This document shows, piece by piece, positions 8,821 through 16,311 of a DNA stretch of 35,320 nt; the first letter of the stretch is position 1; every line of letters begins with the position of its first letter. The DNA is from Candidatus Jordarchaeia archaeon. Lineage in GTDB: Archaea; Asgardarchaeota; Jordiarchaeia; Jordiarchaeales; Jordiarchaeaceae. The position numbers and the translations under genes are program-made. The stretch covers positions 1 through 35,320 of the forward strand of contig JAHAWU010000023.1 of assembly GCA_018383815.1 (NCBI GenBank), in the 5' to 3' direction. Under the pieces are notes generated by a model. The model saw nothing but the letters and a program-made list of their open reading frames with translations. It was not told the DNA's origin and did no database searches.

Positions 8821-8846
8821 GTTACCCCTTCGTTTCCACTGGAAAT
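8821..8846 (-). other. ORB-like origin recognition box 3 (best match)
   Basis: On the minus strand it reads TTCCAGTGGAAACGAAGGGG followed by TAAC. This is essentially the consensus of Pyrococcus and Sulfolobus ORB elements bound by Orc1/Cdc6. Its G-run faces that of box 2. Confidence 0.8.
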
Positions 8847-9136
8847 TTACTCGAAAATTTCTTTTTTCTTCTTTTTGCTGAATGGGTTTTTGTGAATCTG
8901 TTAACGTAGAAATCTGTGGAAAAATTACTTATTTTCCTATTTAATATGTTATGATTGCTTATTTTTCAAATTTACTCTTTATTTTTGTTTTTTATTTGTA
9001 AAAAAGTCAGAAATTTTTATTTTTTTGTTTTTTATTTCTTTTTTTGATATTCACATTCTGTATTATTCATAGATAAACTATATATACTTGTGATTACAAT
9101 TAATAATTCACCTTAATTTCAGGTGGAAAGCTTAGC

Positions 9137-9613
9137 TTGGCTAAAAGGAAATACAAATTTGAAATCTCGGATCCTGAGACCAATAGTAAAATAACGCTTA
9201 CGCTAGAAGGTAAACTTCCCCCTCAGCTTGTTGCTTCCATGATTGAGGATTTATCTAGAAGGCTTTCGTCAGCTAAGCAGGAAACTGTAGTATCCGCAAA
9301 TAGTTCTGCGTCTGGTTCCTATATTAGTTTGGATAGTCTCTCTATGAGGGAGAAGGTGGAGATTGTCCTATTGAAGTGTTTTAAGCATGGCTGGTTTACT
9401 TCTAATGATGTTCATGAGCAGTATACTAATCTCTTTAGAGAGGAACTCCCTCTGAGTACTATTTCCACCTACCTTGCAAGGATTTTTGAGGATAGTGAGG
9501 AACCCATTCTTGAGAGAACAGGCACACGTAAGCAGTATCGCTATCGTCTAATAGCAGAAAACGTTAAGGATAAGTTAGCGGCTCTCTCACAACTTGACTA
9601 CATTTTTACATAA
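9137..9613 (+). CDS. Unknown winged-helix protein next to the origin
   Basis: A 158-residue protein of unknown family. The N-terminal part (1-45) has the alternating pattern of a small beta unit (KYKFEISDPETNSKITLTLEG), then a Ser-rich linker (about 47-68). The C-terminal 80 residues look like a winged helix: MREKVEIVLLKCFKHGWFTS, a helix with NDVHEQY, a recognition-like helix LPLSTISTYLARIFE, and a wing with RTGTRKQYRYRLI. The start is TTG at 9137 with AGGTGG about 10 nt upstream. It is codirectional with orc1/cdc6 and separated from it by a GATATC array. Its place between origin and initiator gene suggests an origin-binding or regulatory partner, but nothing in the sequence proves it. Confidence 0.8.
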   Translation: MAKRKYKFEISDPETNSKITLTLEGKLPPQLVASMIEDLSRRLSSAKQETVVSANSSASGSYISLDSLSMREKVEIVLLKCFKHGWFTSNDVHEQYTNLFREELPLSTISTYLARIFEDSEEPILERTGTRKQYRYRLIAENVKDKLAALSQLDYIFT

Positions 9614-9622
9614 AGTTCTCTT

Positions 9623-9688
9623 GACATCTTTTTTTGATATCTTTTTCTGACTCCTACTTTTTGATATCTATTATAGATATCCTTATTA
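9623..9688. repeat. 13-bp GATATC repeat array 7 (5 units)
   Basis: Units start at 9623 (GACATC), 9636 (GATATC), 9649 (GACTCC, degenerate), 9663 (GATATC) and 9676 (GATATC), with steps of 13, 13, 14 and 13 bp. The array lies in the 270-bp space upstream of orc1/cdc6. Confidence 0.85.
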
Positions 9689-9883
9689 TTAAGAGTATTA
9701 CTCACATATTTTTACTCCTACCAAAATATTTCTACGTAACCTTTATTACCTTGATTTCAAATGGAACTTTTGCCCACCAACCCCTTGTTCTGGTTGGAAT
9801 CATAAGAAATTTAGCGCGGAAGCGATTTCTCATTTGATTAGTTCCTTGCTTGAGGTTACCATCAAATATGAGAGGTTCAAAAA

Positions 9884-11122
9884 TTGAGTGAAAAGCCCCT
9901 CGATGTGATATTCGAAAAATATCTATCAGGCCCCAGGATATTCAAAGACCGAGAGGTTCTCCGCCCCACTTACATCCCTGAGAACCTACCCCACCGCGAT
10001 AAAGAGATAAGCCGCGTGGGGCTCATTTTAGCCACCGCCCTAAAAAGCGGGACACCATCAAACATATTTGTCTATGGGAAAACTGGGACCGGGAAGACCG
10101 CAGTAATTAAGTATGTTTTGAAGCATTTGGCTGAGAAATGTACGGAGTTGGGGGTTTCTATACCGAACTATGTTTATTTGAATTGTAGTACTGTTAATAC
10201 GAATTACCGTGTTTTGGCTCATTTATGTGAAACTTTGGGTGTTGATGTGCCTTTTACTGGATTGCCTACAGATGAGGTTTATAATCGCTTTATTTCGGCT
10301 CTGGATTCAAAAAAGGGGCTTATGATTATTGTTTTGGATGAGGTGGATAAATTAGTGGATAAAGATGGTGATGCTGTGCTTTACGATTTGACCAGGATTA
10401 ATAATTCTGTTCTGAAAAAAGCTCGGGTTAGCATTATTGGGATCTCCAACAATCTTAAGTTTAAGGAGAACTTGGATCCTCGTGTTTTGAGTAGTTTGGG
10501 GGAGGAGGAGCTCGTTTTTCCACCTTACGGTGCATTGGAACTCCAGGATATTCTTAGGGAGCGGGCAAAGATGAGCTTTTTTGATGGTGTTTTAGAGGAG
10601 CCTGGTGTGATTAATCTTTGTTCTGCTCTTGCAGCTAGGGAGCATGGCGATGCAAGACGCGCTCTGGATCTTCTGCGTGTTGCGGGTGAGCAGGCTGAGA
10701 GGATGGGGGCGAGTAAGGTTACAGAGGAGCATGTTAAGATGGCGCAGAATATTTTAGAAACTGATCGGATTTCTGAGGTGATTTCAACTCTACCAGTTCA
10801 ATCTAAACTTGTACTTTATAGCATTTATTTGTTGGAGAAGAACCAATCTTCAAAAATTACTACTGGCCGCGTTTATAGCGTATACTCAGATCTTTGTAAG
10901 ATGGTTGACTTAGAAACTTTGGGGGAGAGACGTGTTAGTGGTCTTATTGCGGAATTGGATATGCTTGGAATAATAGTTGCTAAGCTTAAGAGTGAGGGGC
11001 GTTATGGTATGACTAAGAAAATCAAAATTAATGTGCCGATTAAACAGATAAAGGACATACTTGAAAATGACTATCATATTAAAAAGGTTATTAATTATAT
11101 GCCGCCCCCCTACCAAGATTAG
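9884..11122 (+). CDS. Origin recognition initiator Orc1/Cdc6
   Basis: The archaeal replication initiator, 412 residues. It binds ORB elements and loads the MCM helicase. Walker A is GKTGTGKT (65-72), Walker B is LDEVD (151-155), sensor 1 is IGISNN (185-190) and sensor 2 is GDARRALDLL (255-264). A winged-helix domain fills about 300-405, with RVSGLIAELDMLGII in its recognition region. The start is TTG at 9884, 9 nt after GAGAGG. Codon choice is notably GC-rich in the first 70 codons and AT-rich after, which is a curiosity only. It is codirectional with the winged-helix gene and convergent with the PolD small subunit gene, with GATATC arrays on both sides. Confidence 0.96.
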   Translation: MSEKPLDVIFEKYLSGPRIFKDREVLRPTYIPENLPHRDKEISRVGLILATALKSGTPSNIFVYGKTGTGKTAVIKYVLKHLAEKCTELGVSIPNYVYLNCSTVNTNYRVLAHLCETLGVDVPFTGLPTDEVYNRFISALDSKKGLMIIVLDEVDKLVDKDGDAVLYDLTRINNSVLKKARVSIIGISNNLKFKENLDPRVLSSLGEEELVFPPYGALELQDILRERAKMSFFDGVLEEPGVINLCSALAAREHGDARRALDLLRVAGEQAERMGASKVTEEHVKMAQNILETDRISEVISTLPVQSKLVLYSIYLLEKNQSSKITTGRVYSVYSDLCKMVDLETLGERRVSGLIAELDMLGIIVAKLKSEGRYGMTKKIKINVPIKQIKDILENDYHIKKVINYMPPPYQD

Positions 11123-11126
11123 TTTT

Positions 11127-11165
11127 GACATCTTAAAAAGACATCAAAATAAGATATCAAAATTT
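11127..11165. repeat. 13-bp GATATC repeat array 8 (3 units)
   Basis: GACATC at 11127, GACATC at 11140 and GATATC at 11153, each 13 bp apart. The array lies between the convergent orc1/cdc6 and PolD small-subunit genes and is the last one seen in the window. Confidence 0.85.
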
Positions 11166-11193
11166 GTACTCTTCTTTTGGTGGCAAGCGCTGA

Positions 11194-12816
11194 TTAGAGA
11201 AAATTTAATTCTGTAACTTTGTGTGATTCTAGGTCAAGGATTATTGGTTTGGCTGGAGTTGGTTCTAATCCCATTGATTTTTGGTATGCCGTTTGTGCTT
11301 GGAAGGTTCCCGAGTTTAGCAGAATCACTCCACGGTAGCTCCCAGTGTCATTGATGTGTATGTGTCCGCAGTGTAGTATGTCTGGTACTCTTTCAATTAC
11401 TAGCCAGTCTTGTGGTTCGGCGGCTATTGCTGTGTTTCCGTATATTGGACTTAGGTGTCTACCTTTTATTAATTCCATCATTGCTCTGTGTGGTTTTGTT
11501 TTATCTATCGGGATTGCCGCCATTACATCGTTAAGGCTTTCGCCATGGTACATTAGAACTTCAATGTCGTGAATTCGAATCTGGGCTGGATCTCCTAACA
11601 TTTCTATACCTATTTCATATAATGGTTCTGCGTATTCTTTGGGTATTGCTGGTTGGGGTAGCGCTATTCTAGTGGCGTCATGTCCTCCTGGAATAGCAAT
11701 TGTTTTTATGTGTTCTGGGATGTCTTCTAAATGTTTTGCTGCTAATTCATACTGTTCATAAATGTTTGTTACTAGTAGGTCTTCTTCCTGTGTGGGATAA
11801 ACGCCTACGCCATCTACTATATCTCCTGCAATTAATAGATATTTTACGCGTCCTGCGAGTTCTCTACTCTTTTCGTCTCCTATTTCCCCTCTTAACCATT
11901 GTACAAATCGTTTAAATGAATCAATTAGGAAGTGTTTGCTACCAAAGTGGGTATCTGAAATGAATGCGGCGCAGACTGGTTCACTCGCCTTGTTACGCTC
12001 ATTTTTTAGTGGTATATCAGGCCACAAGAAGTCACTTACGTTGAATATATCATTAGACAGATAACCTTTAAAGCACATTACTTGGTCTAACATTATGTAC
12101 TCTGCTTTTTTTAATAATTCGCTATTTTTTTCATATATGATGGCTTTAACTGTGCTTTCAAGGTCTTCTAGTTCTAGTAAAACATTTCCTGACTTCGTTT
12201 TTTGTATGGATGTTACCATTCCTATGATGTGGACTTGTTTATCTTTGCTTGAAGTAATTTTTGAGAGTTTGGATATGTCTTCAATATCCCCTCTTTTTAT
12301 TATAATATTGTATATCCTCTTGTATCTGTCTATAAAGTAGTTTATGAAGTCATCGAGTGTGCCTTTGCTTTTTATTACTCCCGTTGGATTGAAAATTACT
12401 TCAAATTTGGCATCAATATCTTTTGCTAAATACCTTTTCGGGCTTTCTTGTGTTAATAACGCTTGGCTTGTGGTAGTACTAGACTCCGTGCTTTTTGTTA
12501 TCTTGGAACTTACTTCTTGGGTTTTCTCAGCTGTTACTTCCGTTTTAGTTTTTTCTCCAATTTGCTCATGGGTTTCTTGAGGTTTGGTTTTCTCTATTTC
12601 ACTACCTATTGCATACTTTTCTTCTAGCAGGTTGATGTATTTATCATCTATTACAATTATGTTTTCTGAGTTTTCTTCAATTTTTAAAATTAATTCCTTT
12701 GCAAGCTCTTCTGGATTTTCATAATGTGAAAATGCTTTTAGTGCCTCAGGAGTTACCTGATATCCTGCTTCGAGAATAATTTGTAATGCTCTTTTTATTC
12801 TATCTTTAGCTTGCAA
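11194..12816 (-). CDS. DNA polymerase D small subunit DP1
   Basis: The 3'-5' exonuclease subunit of the archaeal replicative polymerase PolD, 540 residues. A helical N-terminus (1-65) is followed by a low-complexity linker rich in Lys, Thr and Ser (about 75-125), an OB fold (about 190-270) and an Mre11-like calcineurin phosphoesterase domain (280-515). Metal ligands visible are SDTHFGS (Asp288, His290), GDIVDG (Asp332), His379, MYHGE (His424) and HCGHIH (His485, His487). The motif that is normally PGNHD reads PGGHD (376-380), so the usual Asn is Gly378. Start is TTG at 12816, overlapping the end of a 37-codon frame. The large subunit is not in the window. Location beside orc1/cdc6 is typical for PolD-bearing archaea. 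Confidence 0.95.
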   Translation of the reverse strand: MQAKDRIKRALQIILEAGYQVTPEALKAFSHYENPEELAKELILKIEENSENIIVIDDKYINLLEEKYAIGSEIEKTKPQETHEQIGEKTKTEVTAEKTQEVSSKITKSTESSTTTSQALLTQESPKRYLAKDIDAKFEVIFNPTGVIKSKGTLDDFINYFIDRYKRIYNIIIKRGDIEDISKLSKITSSKDKQVHIIGMVTSIQKTKSGNVLLELEDLESTVKAIIYEKNSELLKKAEYIMLDQVMCFKGYLSNDIFNVSDFLWPDIPLKNERNKASEPVCAAFISDTHFGSKHFLIDSFKRFVQWLRGEIGDEKSRELAGRVKYLLIAGDIVDGVGVYPTQEEDLLVTNIYEQYELAAKHLEDIPEHIKTIAIPGGHDATRIALPQPAIPKEYAEPLYEIGIEMLGDPAQIRIHDIEVLMYHGESLNDVMAAIPIDKTKPHRAMMELIKGRHLSPIYGNTAIAAEPQDWLVIERVPDILHCGHIHINDTGSYRGVILLNSGTFQAQTAYQKSMGLEPTPAKPIILDLESHKVTELNFL

Positions 12817-12908
12817 GTTGGTTCAACTTCTATTACTGCCTTTATTATTTCTGAAAGATTATCAGGAAATATGCCTTTTGGTAAATTCAGCTTTTTTATA
12901 GGAGCCAT
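12795..12908 (-). CDS. Possible 37-residue leader protein overlapping the DP1 start
   Basis: A small frame starting ATG at 12908 and ending TAA at 12795 encodes 37 residues beginning MAPIKKLNLPKG, followed by a short acidic amphipathic helix. It overlaps the DP1 start by 22 nt in another frame, an arrangement that often gives translational coupling. I do not recognise a family, and the upstream ribosome site is weak. It could be a real small protein, a leader that sets DP1 translation, or chance. Confidence 0.4.
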   Translation of the reverse strand: MAPIKKLNLPKGIFPDNLSEIIKAVIEVEPTCKLKIE

Positions 12909-13321
12909 CTTGTGGTTCTCTGCCTTGAAACATTATACTTTTTTATGTTTCGTTACATTATTCTAAAAAAGGACTGTTTTTGCTGTGGGTGTTCGTTTTG
13001 CGGCATATTTGTGAATAAAACTCTCTATGGTTTTACGTCTTATAGTTAGTGTGAGAGAGCAAATTAATGGTATAATGGTTAACGAAACATCAAAAAGAGT
13101 GAAATATTTATGTTACCTGCTGAGATGCTATTCTTAAATTTGGTTTTACAACTTCTTCGTATATAAAAAATGTAATATTAATATAATATTAAAAGTTACC
13201 CAAAACTATATATATGTCTAAAGAACTTATTTGCAACGGCTTAAAAGAGCTAAAAAATTTGTTATGGACTCTGCGGTAATAACCCAAATCGATATTATTT
13301 AACAAAAAGGAGTACGGAAAA
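12909..13321. promoter_or_regulatory. Promoter region of the PhoU-like gene
   Basis: No gene is seen in these 413 bp. TAATATTA occurs at 13173 and 13184, 11 bp apart, followed by the TATA-like ACTATATATATG at 13206-13217. Transcription would then start near 13240, leaving a leader of about 80 nt. AGGAG at 13308-13312 is 9 nt from the ATG at 13322. The doubled palindrome just upstream of TATA could be an operator or a BRE-adjacent activator site. Confidence 0.5.
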
Positions 13322-14289
13322 ATGGAAATTCGAAAATTGCAAAAAACGGGAGGTAGCACTTTTTTATAAGTCTTCCCAAGGAATGGATAAAACGACTTGG
13401 ACTAAAGAGAGGAGATTTAGTTGCTATAACGGAGCGTGGAGATGGCGCCCTTCTAATAGATCCTAAATATTCCGAAAGGGAACATTTGAGAGTTGCTGAA
13501 ATCGAAATGGGCGAAGGTTTTACCCGCGATATTACTGCAAAATATCTTTATGGATATGATATTATTCGTTTAAAATCAAAGGGTCCGAGGATAAATCCTT
13601 ACCAACGAGAGGAAGTTAAAAAATCCCTGCAACAACTAATAGGTGTGGAAATAGTTGAGGAGGATGCCCGGGAGATTACTCTACAGTGCTTGCTGTCTCC
13701 ATCTGCGGTTCCATTGAGGCGAACGATGAAAAGAACCTATTTGATTGCTGCAAAAATGCAAGAAGAGGTTATCACCGCACTTAAGGAGCTTGATGATAGG
13801 CTAGCTAAAAATGTTATTAACCGTGATGAAGAGGTTAATAGGCTTTATTTCTTAATAGTTCGGCAGCTGAGGGCAGCGATACAGGATCCTCGATTAGCTG
13901 AAAAAATGGGAGTAACTGCAATAGAATGCCTAGACTATCGTGCGGTGGTGAAGAGCATTGAAACTTTAGCAGATCATGCTGTAAAAATAGCAAAGCAGAT
14001 TCCGCTGCTCCAAAAAACACCTATACCTCAGACTGTACTTCAAAAAATTTTAGAATTAAGCAAAATAACGCAAGAGATTCACTCAAATGCGATAGAGGCG
14101 TTATTGAGAAAGGATGTAAACTTGGCGGCTAAGACCATAGACAAGAAACCTGATCTAGAAAAGGCTTTAACTGAGGCTTATGAAGAAATATTAAATCAAG
14201 CAGCAGTTTTGGCAACCCCCCTAAATACTATAGTAGACATGCTGGGAAGGATAGCTGAGTGTGGAATAGATATTGCTGATTTGACCTAG
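13322..14289 (+). CDS. PhoU-like regulator with AbrB-type N-terminus, split by a -1 frameshift
   Basis: Archaeal PhoU-family protein, about 322 residues when the two frames are joined. Frame one starts ATG 13322, has AGGAG 9 nt upstream, reads MEIRKLQKTGGSTFL and stops at TAA 13367-13369. The protein continues in the -1 frame from 13366 with ISLPKEWIKRLGLKRGD, the expected second half of the swapped-hairpin AbrB motif (family pattern GGST(F/Y)xVSLPKEW). PhoU helices follow, about residues 120-320. The junction is T TTT TTA at 13360-13366, a classical -1 slippery heptamer. A -1 slip gives exactly the family spacing. The alternative is the loss of one T from a 7-T run, biological or technical. 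No phosphate transporter genes adjoin it, so its phosphate role is by family only. Confidence 0.85.
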
Positions 14290-14413
14290 AACTATTTATT
14301 CTTATTTTAGTATCTGAATGGGCTTTTTTAAGGCGCCAAAAAAGTCACGATTAAAAATGTTTTAATATCCTTAATTGAAAATAAATTTTAGCTTTTAACA
14401 GAGGAGAGGTTAA

Positions 14414-15304
14414 TTGCGTATTGATTTCTTAAAAACTTTTTTAGAAGTTGTTTCCGCTGGAAGTTTCCTTGAGGCGGCAAAAAAACTAAATGTAACACAA
14501 GCAACTGTGAGTAATCAAATTGCTTCACTTGAAGAATATTTTGGGGTAAAACTGTTTGTGCGAACTAGGGATGGGGTTACCCTTACTAATGAAGGCAAAA
14601 TTCTAAGTAAAAGAGCTCGGCAAATTTTTGATTTAATAGATGCCACAAAAAGAGAAATTATTAATTCTACAAAAAGATTAAGGGGTACAATAAAGATTGC
14701 CGCTAGTACAATTCCTGGTGAACATATCTTACCTATCATTGCAGGGAGCTTCAAAAAAGCATACCCCGAAGTGGACATTGAAGTTGAAATTGGAGATACG
14801 GGTGTGAGCCTTAAAAAATTAGTTGAAGGTCGCGTCGATTTTGCTGCAACTGGTAGTTTGTTTGATAATCAAAATTTTTTTGAAACCAAGGTAATCGCTA
14901 AAGAACGTTTGGTAATCATAACTCCCGTTAACCACGAGTTATCTGGTAAAAAGAGCCTCGAACTTTCAGAAATTTTAAATTACCCCTTTGTGTCCAGAGA
15001 ACCCTCTTCTGGCACAAGAAACGAAATAAATAAAATATTCGCCGAGCAGCACATCGATCCTAATAAATTAAATATTGTGCTGGAATTAGGTAGCACAGGA
15101 TCTGTAATTACCGCAGTTTCTGAGGGCATAGGAATTAGCATAATTTCTTCGATAGCTGCTGAGAAGGCCAGAGCAGCAGGATTGTTGAATATAGTTGAAA
15201 TAAAAAACGCCAGAAATTGGCGCGAATTATACCTTGTTAGACTAAAAAAGCCGGAGTACCCTGAGATACTGGAAAAATTCTGGAGCGCCATAAAAACGGT
15301 ATGA
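14414..15304 (+). CDS. LysR-family transcriptional regulator
   Basis: A full-length LysR-type regulator of 296 residues. The N-terminal winged helix (1-60) includes SFLEAAKKLNVTQATVSNQI, and the periplasmic-binding-like effector domain occupies about 88-296, with SSGTRNEI as the expected phosphate- or sulfate-like ligand loop. The start is TTG at 14414, 5 nt after GGAGAGGT. The effector domain resembles the CysL/CysB-like group that senses sulfur metabolites, and the convergent neighbours encode sulfur-carrier proteins, so control of sulfur metabolism is a fair inference. The gene ends 7 bp from tusA. LysR proteins are less common in archaea than in bacteria, so ancient transfer is possible. 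Confidence 0.92.
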   Translation: MRIDFLKTFLEVVSAGSFLEAAKKLNVTQATVSNQIASLEEYFGVKLFVRTRDGVTLTNEGKILSKRARQIFDLIDATKREIINSTKRLRGTIKIAASTIPGEHILPIIAGSFKKAYPEVDIEVEIGDTGVSLKKLVEGRVDFAATGSLFDNQNFFETKVIAKERLVIITPVNHELSGKKSLELSEILNYPFVSREPSSGTRNEINKIFAEQHIDPNKLNIVLELGSTGSVITAVSEGIGISIISSIAAEKARAAGLLNIVEIKNARNWRELYLVRLKKPEYPEILEKFWSAIKTV

Positions 15305-15311
15305 TTTATTC

Positions 15312-15539
15312 TTAGCATTTTTTAATGTATATCTTGAAGGTGCCGTTATTCTCTATTACTTCTAAAACCTTGTGCCCCATTTTGCTTGCCGCTCTTTCTA
15401 TATTGTTCTTGGATGTTGGAAAATCAGTGATTATCTCTAGTACTTCTCCTTCCTTCATCTCCTTGAGTTTATCTCTCATTAAAATCACTGGAATGGGGCA
15501 CGCTTTTTGCTTTACGTCTAGATGATGATCTGGCTTCAT
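15312..15539 (-). CDS. TusA/SirA-family sulfur carrier
   Basis: A small protein of 75 residues with the family signature ACPIPVI, where Cys14 carries the persulfide. The predicted fold is the usual two-helix, four-strand TusA fold. Such proteins pass sulfane sulfur between enzymes for tRNA thiolation, molybdenum cofactor work or sulfur oxidation and reduction; the exact pathway here is not shown. ATG start. It lies 13 nt downstream of the DsrE-family gene on the same strand, so the two are probably one transcript. TusA-DsrE pairs are a known relay in archaea and bacteria. Confidence 0.93.
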   Translation of the reverse strand: MKPDHHLDVKQKACPIPVILMRDKLKEMKEGEVLEIITDFPTSKNNIERAASKMGHKVLEVIENNGTFKIYIKKC

Positions 15540-15552
15540 TTCAAATCCCTTT

Positions 15553-15900
15553 TTAGATCCATATTGTTTGGTCGCTTTCTTTTATCCAATCGGTTAGTCC
15601 TTCCATTGTTGTTACTTCCGCTCCCTCTATTAGATCCTCTGGTTTTATTCCTCTTCCTTTGATGCATATTCCGCAGACGCGTACCTTTGCGCCTTCATTT
15701 ATGGCTCTCTGTAACCATTCTAATGCATTTGCATACTCTTTGGGTTCCTGTCCTTTATGTGCTACAAGTACTCCGTCTTCAACTAAAAATAAATTAACAT
15801 TTATTCCCTCAATTAGAGAAGTGAGTGCTAACCTTAAAGCGGTATATGACCTTTCATGGGTGTAGGGTCCGCTGGATATTACAATGGTGATTTTTTTCAA
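15553..15900 (-). CDS. DsrE/DsrF-family sulfur relay protein
   Basis: A DsrE-like protein of about 115 residues with the Rossmann-like start KKITIVISSGPYTHERSYTA and a conserved RVCGICIKGRG stretch whose cysteines are the likely sulfur acceptors. I prefer the TTG at 15900, because GAGGT lies 8 nt upstream and the protein then begins MKKITIVISSGP; a TTG at 15915 gives five extra residues. A TATA-like CTTATAAATATT at 15955-15966 (as read on the plus strand) probably drives the dsrE-tusA pair. Function is sulfur transfer together with TusA, by family and context. Confidence 0.88.
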   Translation of the reverse strand: MKKITIVISSGPYTHERSYTALRLALTSLIEGINVNLFLVEDGVLVAHKGQEPKEYANALEWLQRAINEGAKVRVCGICIKGRGIKPEDLIEGAEVTTMEGLTDWIKESDQTIWI

Positions 15901-16047
15901 ATTTTTCAACCTCAAGACATGATTGGAAAACTAGGTTAACACTTAGCCCTTAAACTTATAAATATTACGAAATATATTACCTTATATTAGTTTTTCTAAT
16001 AACTAAGAGAGGTTTGCTATTTTAAGTCAAAATTCAGAAATAATTAT

Positions 16048-16233
16048 TGGTGCGGGGAGCGAGATACTCGAGGGGCATCATGGTGATGTCTCTATTCGAA
16101 CTCGCGCAGGCTTTCGCGGCTCCCGGAAACGGGACTCTCTACGCCAGCAGGTCCTGAGCGTTGGCCAGGGATTTGATTCCTGTCTGCCTCCTCTGGCCAC
16201 CTGTCAGGCTTTGACCAGCTCGGACATCCCCGC
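16048..16233 (-). tRNA. tRNA-Leu(CAG) with four introns, one in the T loop
   Basis: Acceptor stem GCGGGGA (16233-16227) with TCCCCGC (16058-16052), A73 at 16051 and encoded CCA at 16050-16048. Removing four insertions gives an 84-nt tRNA with every stem paired: 16209-16192 in the D arm (18 nt), 16183-16160 in the anticodon stem between 30 and 31 (24 nt), 16138-16112 in the variable arm (27 nt) and 16093-16064 in the T loop (30 nt). The joined anticodon arm is GCAGG CTCAGGA CCTGC. The variable arm is TGGC GTAG GCC, and the T arm GCGAG TTCGAAT CTCGC. Hairpins lie inside the introns, for example CATCA CCA TGATG in the T-loop intron and TCCCG TTTC CGGGA in the variable-arm intron. The canonical 37/38 site is uninterrupted. 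Confidence 0.88.
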
Positions 16234-16311
16234 AGCTTTACCGATGGTGTTGCTTACCTTATAGATGAATACTTTCTTATTTAGATTTAAGTTTTCCCTA
16301 ACCCTATTCTT

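Larger units (their letters stand above)
6740..9136. other. Candidate chromosomal replication origin (oriC) region
   Basis: A gene-free stretch of 2.4 kb in an otherwise densely coding window, 0.75 kb from orc1/cdc6. It holds three ORB-like boxes (7864-7888, 8048-8070, 8821-8846), GATATC arrays at 6883-6933 and 8550-8581, and long AT-rich runs. The 159 bp between the first two boxes (7889-8047) are almost pure A/T, with TATAATAATTATTT and a repeated GTAGTTAAC, and would serve well as a DNA-unwinding element. Short open frames here lack ribosome sites and family resemblance. Origins beside orc1/cdc6 with ORB boxes are the established archaeal pattern. Confidence 0.8.

Noticed and set aside
173-11165. 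GATATC repeats as a CRISPR array
   Set aside because: The units are 13 bp with no unique spacers, the arrays are scattered, and no cas genes are present.
4229-11165. Origin block as an integrated plasmid or virus
   Set aside because: No integrase, attachment site repeats or mobilisation genes are seen, and the block contains a chromosomal orc1/cdc6 and PolD small subunit with ORB boxes. A chromosomal origin explains it better.
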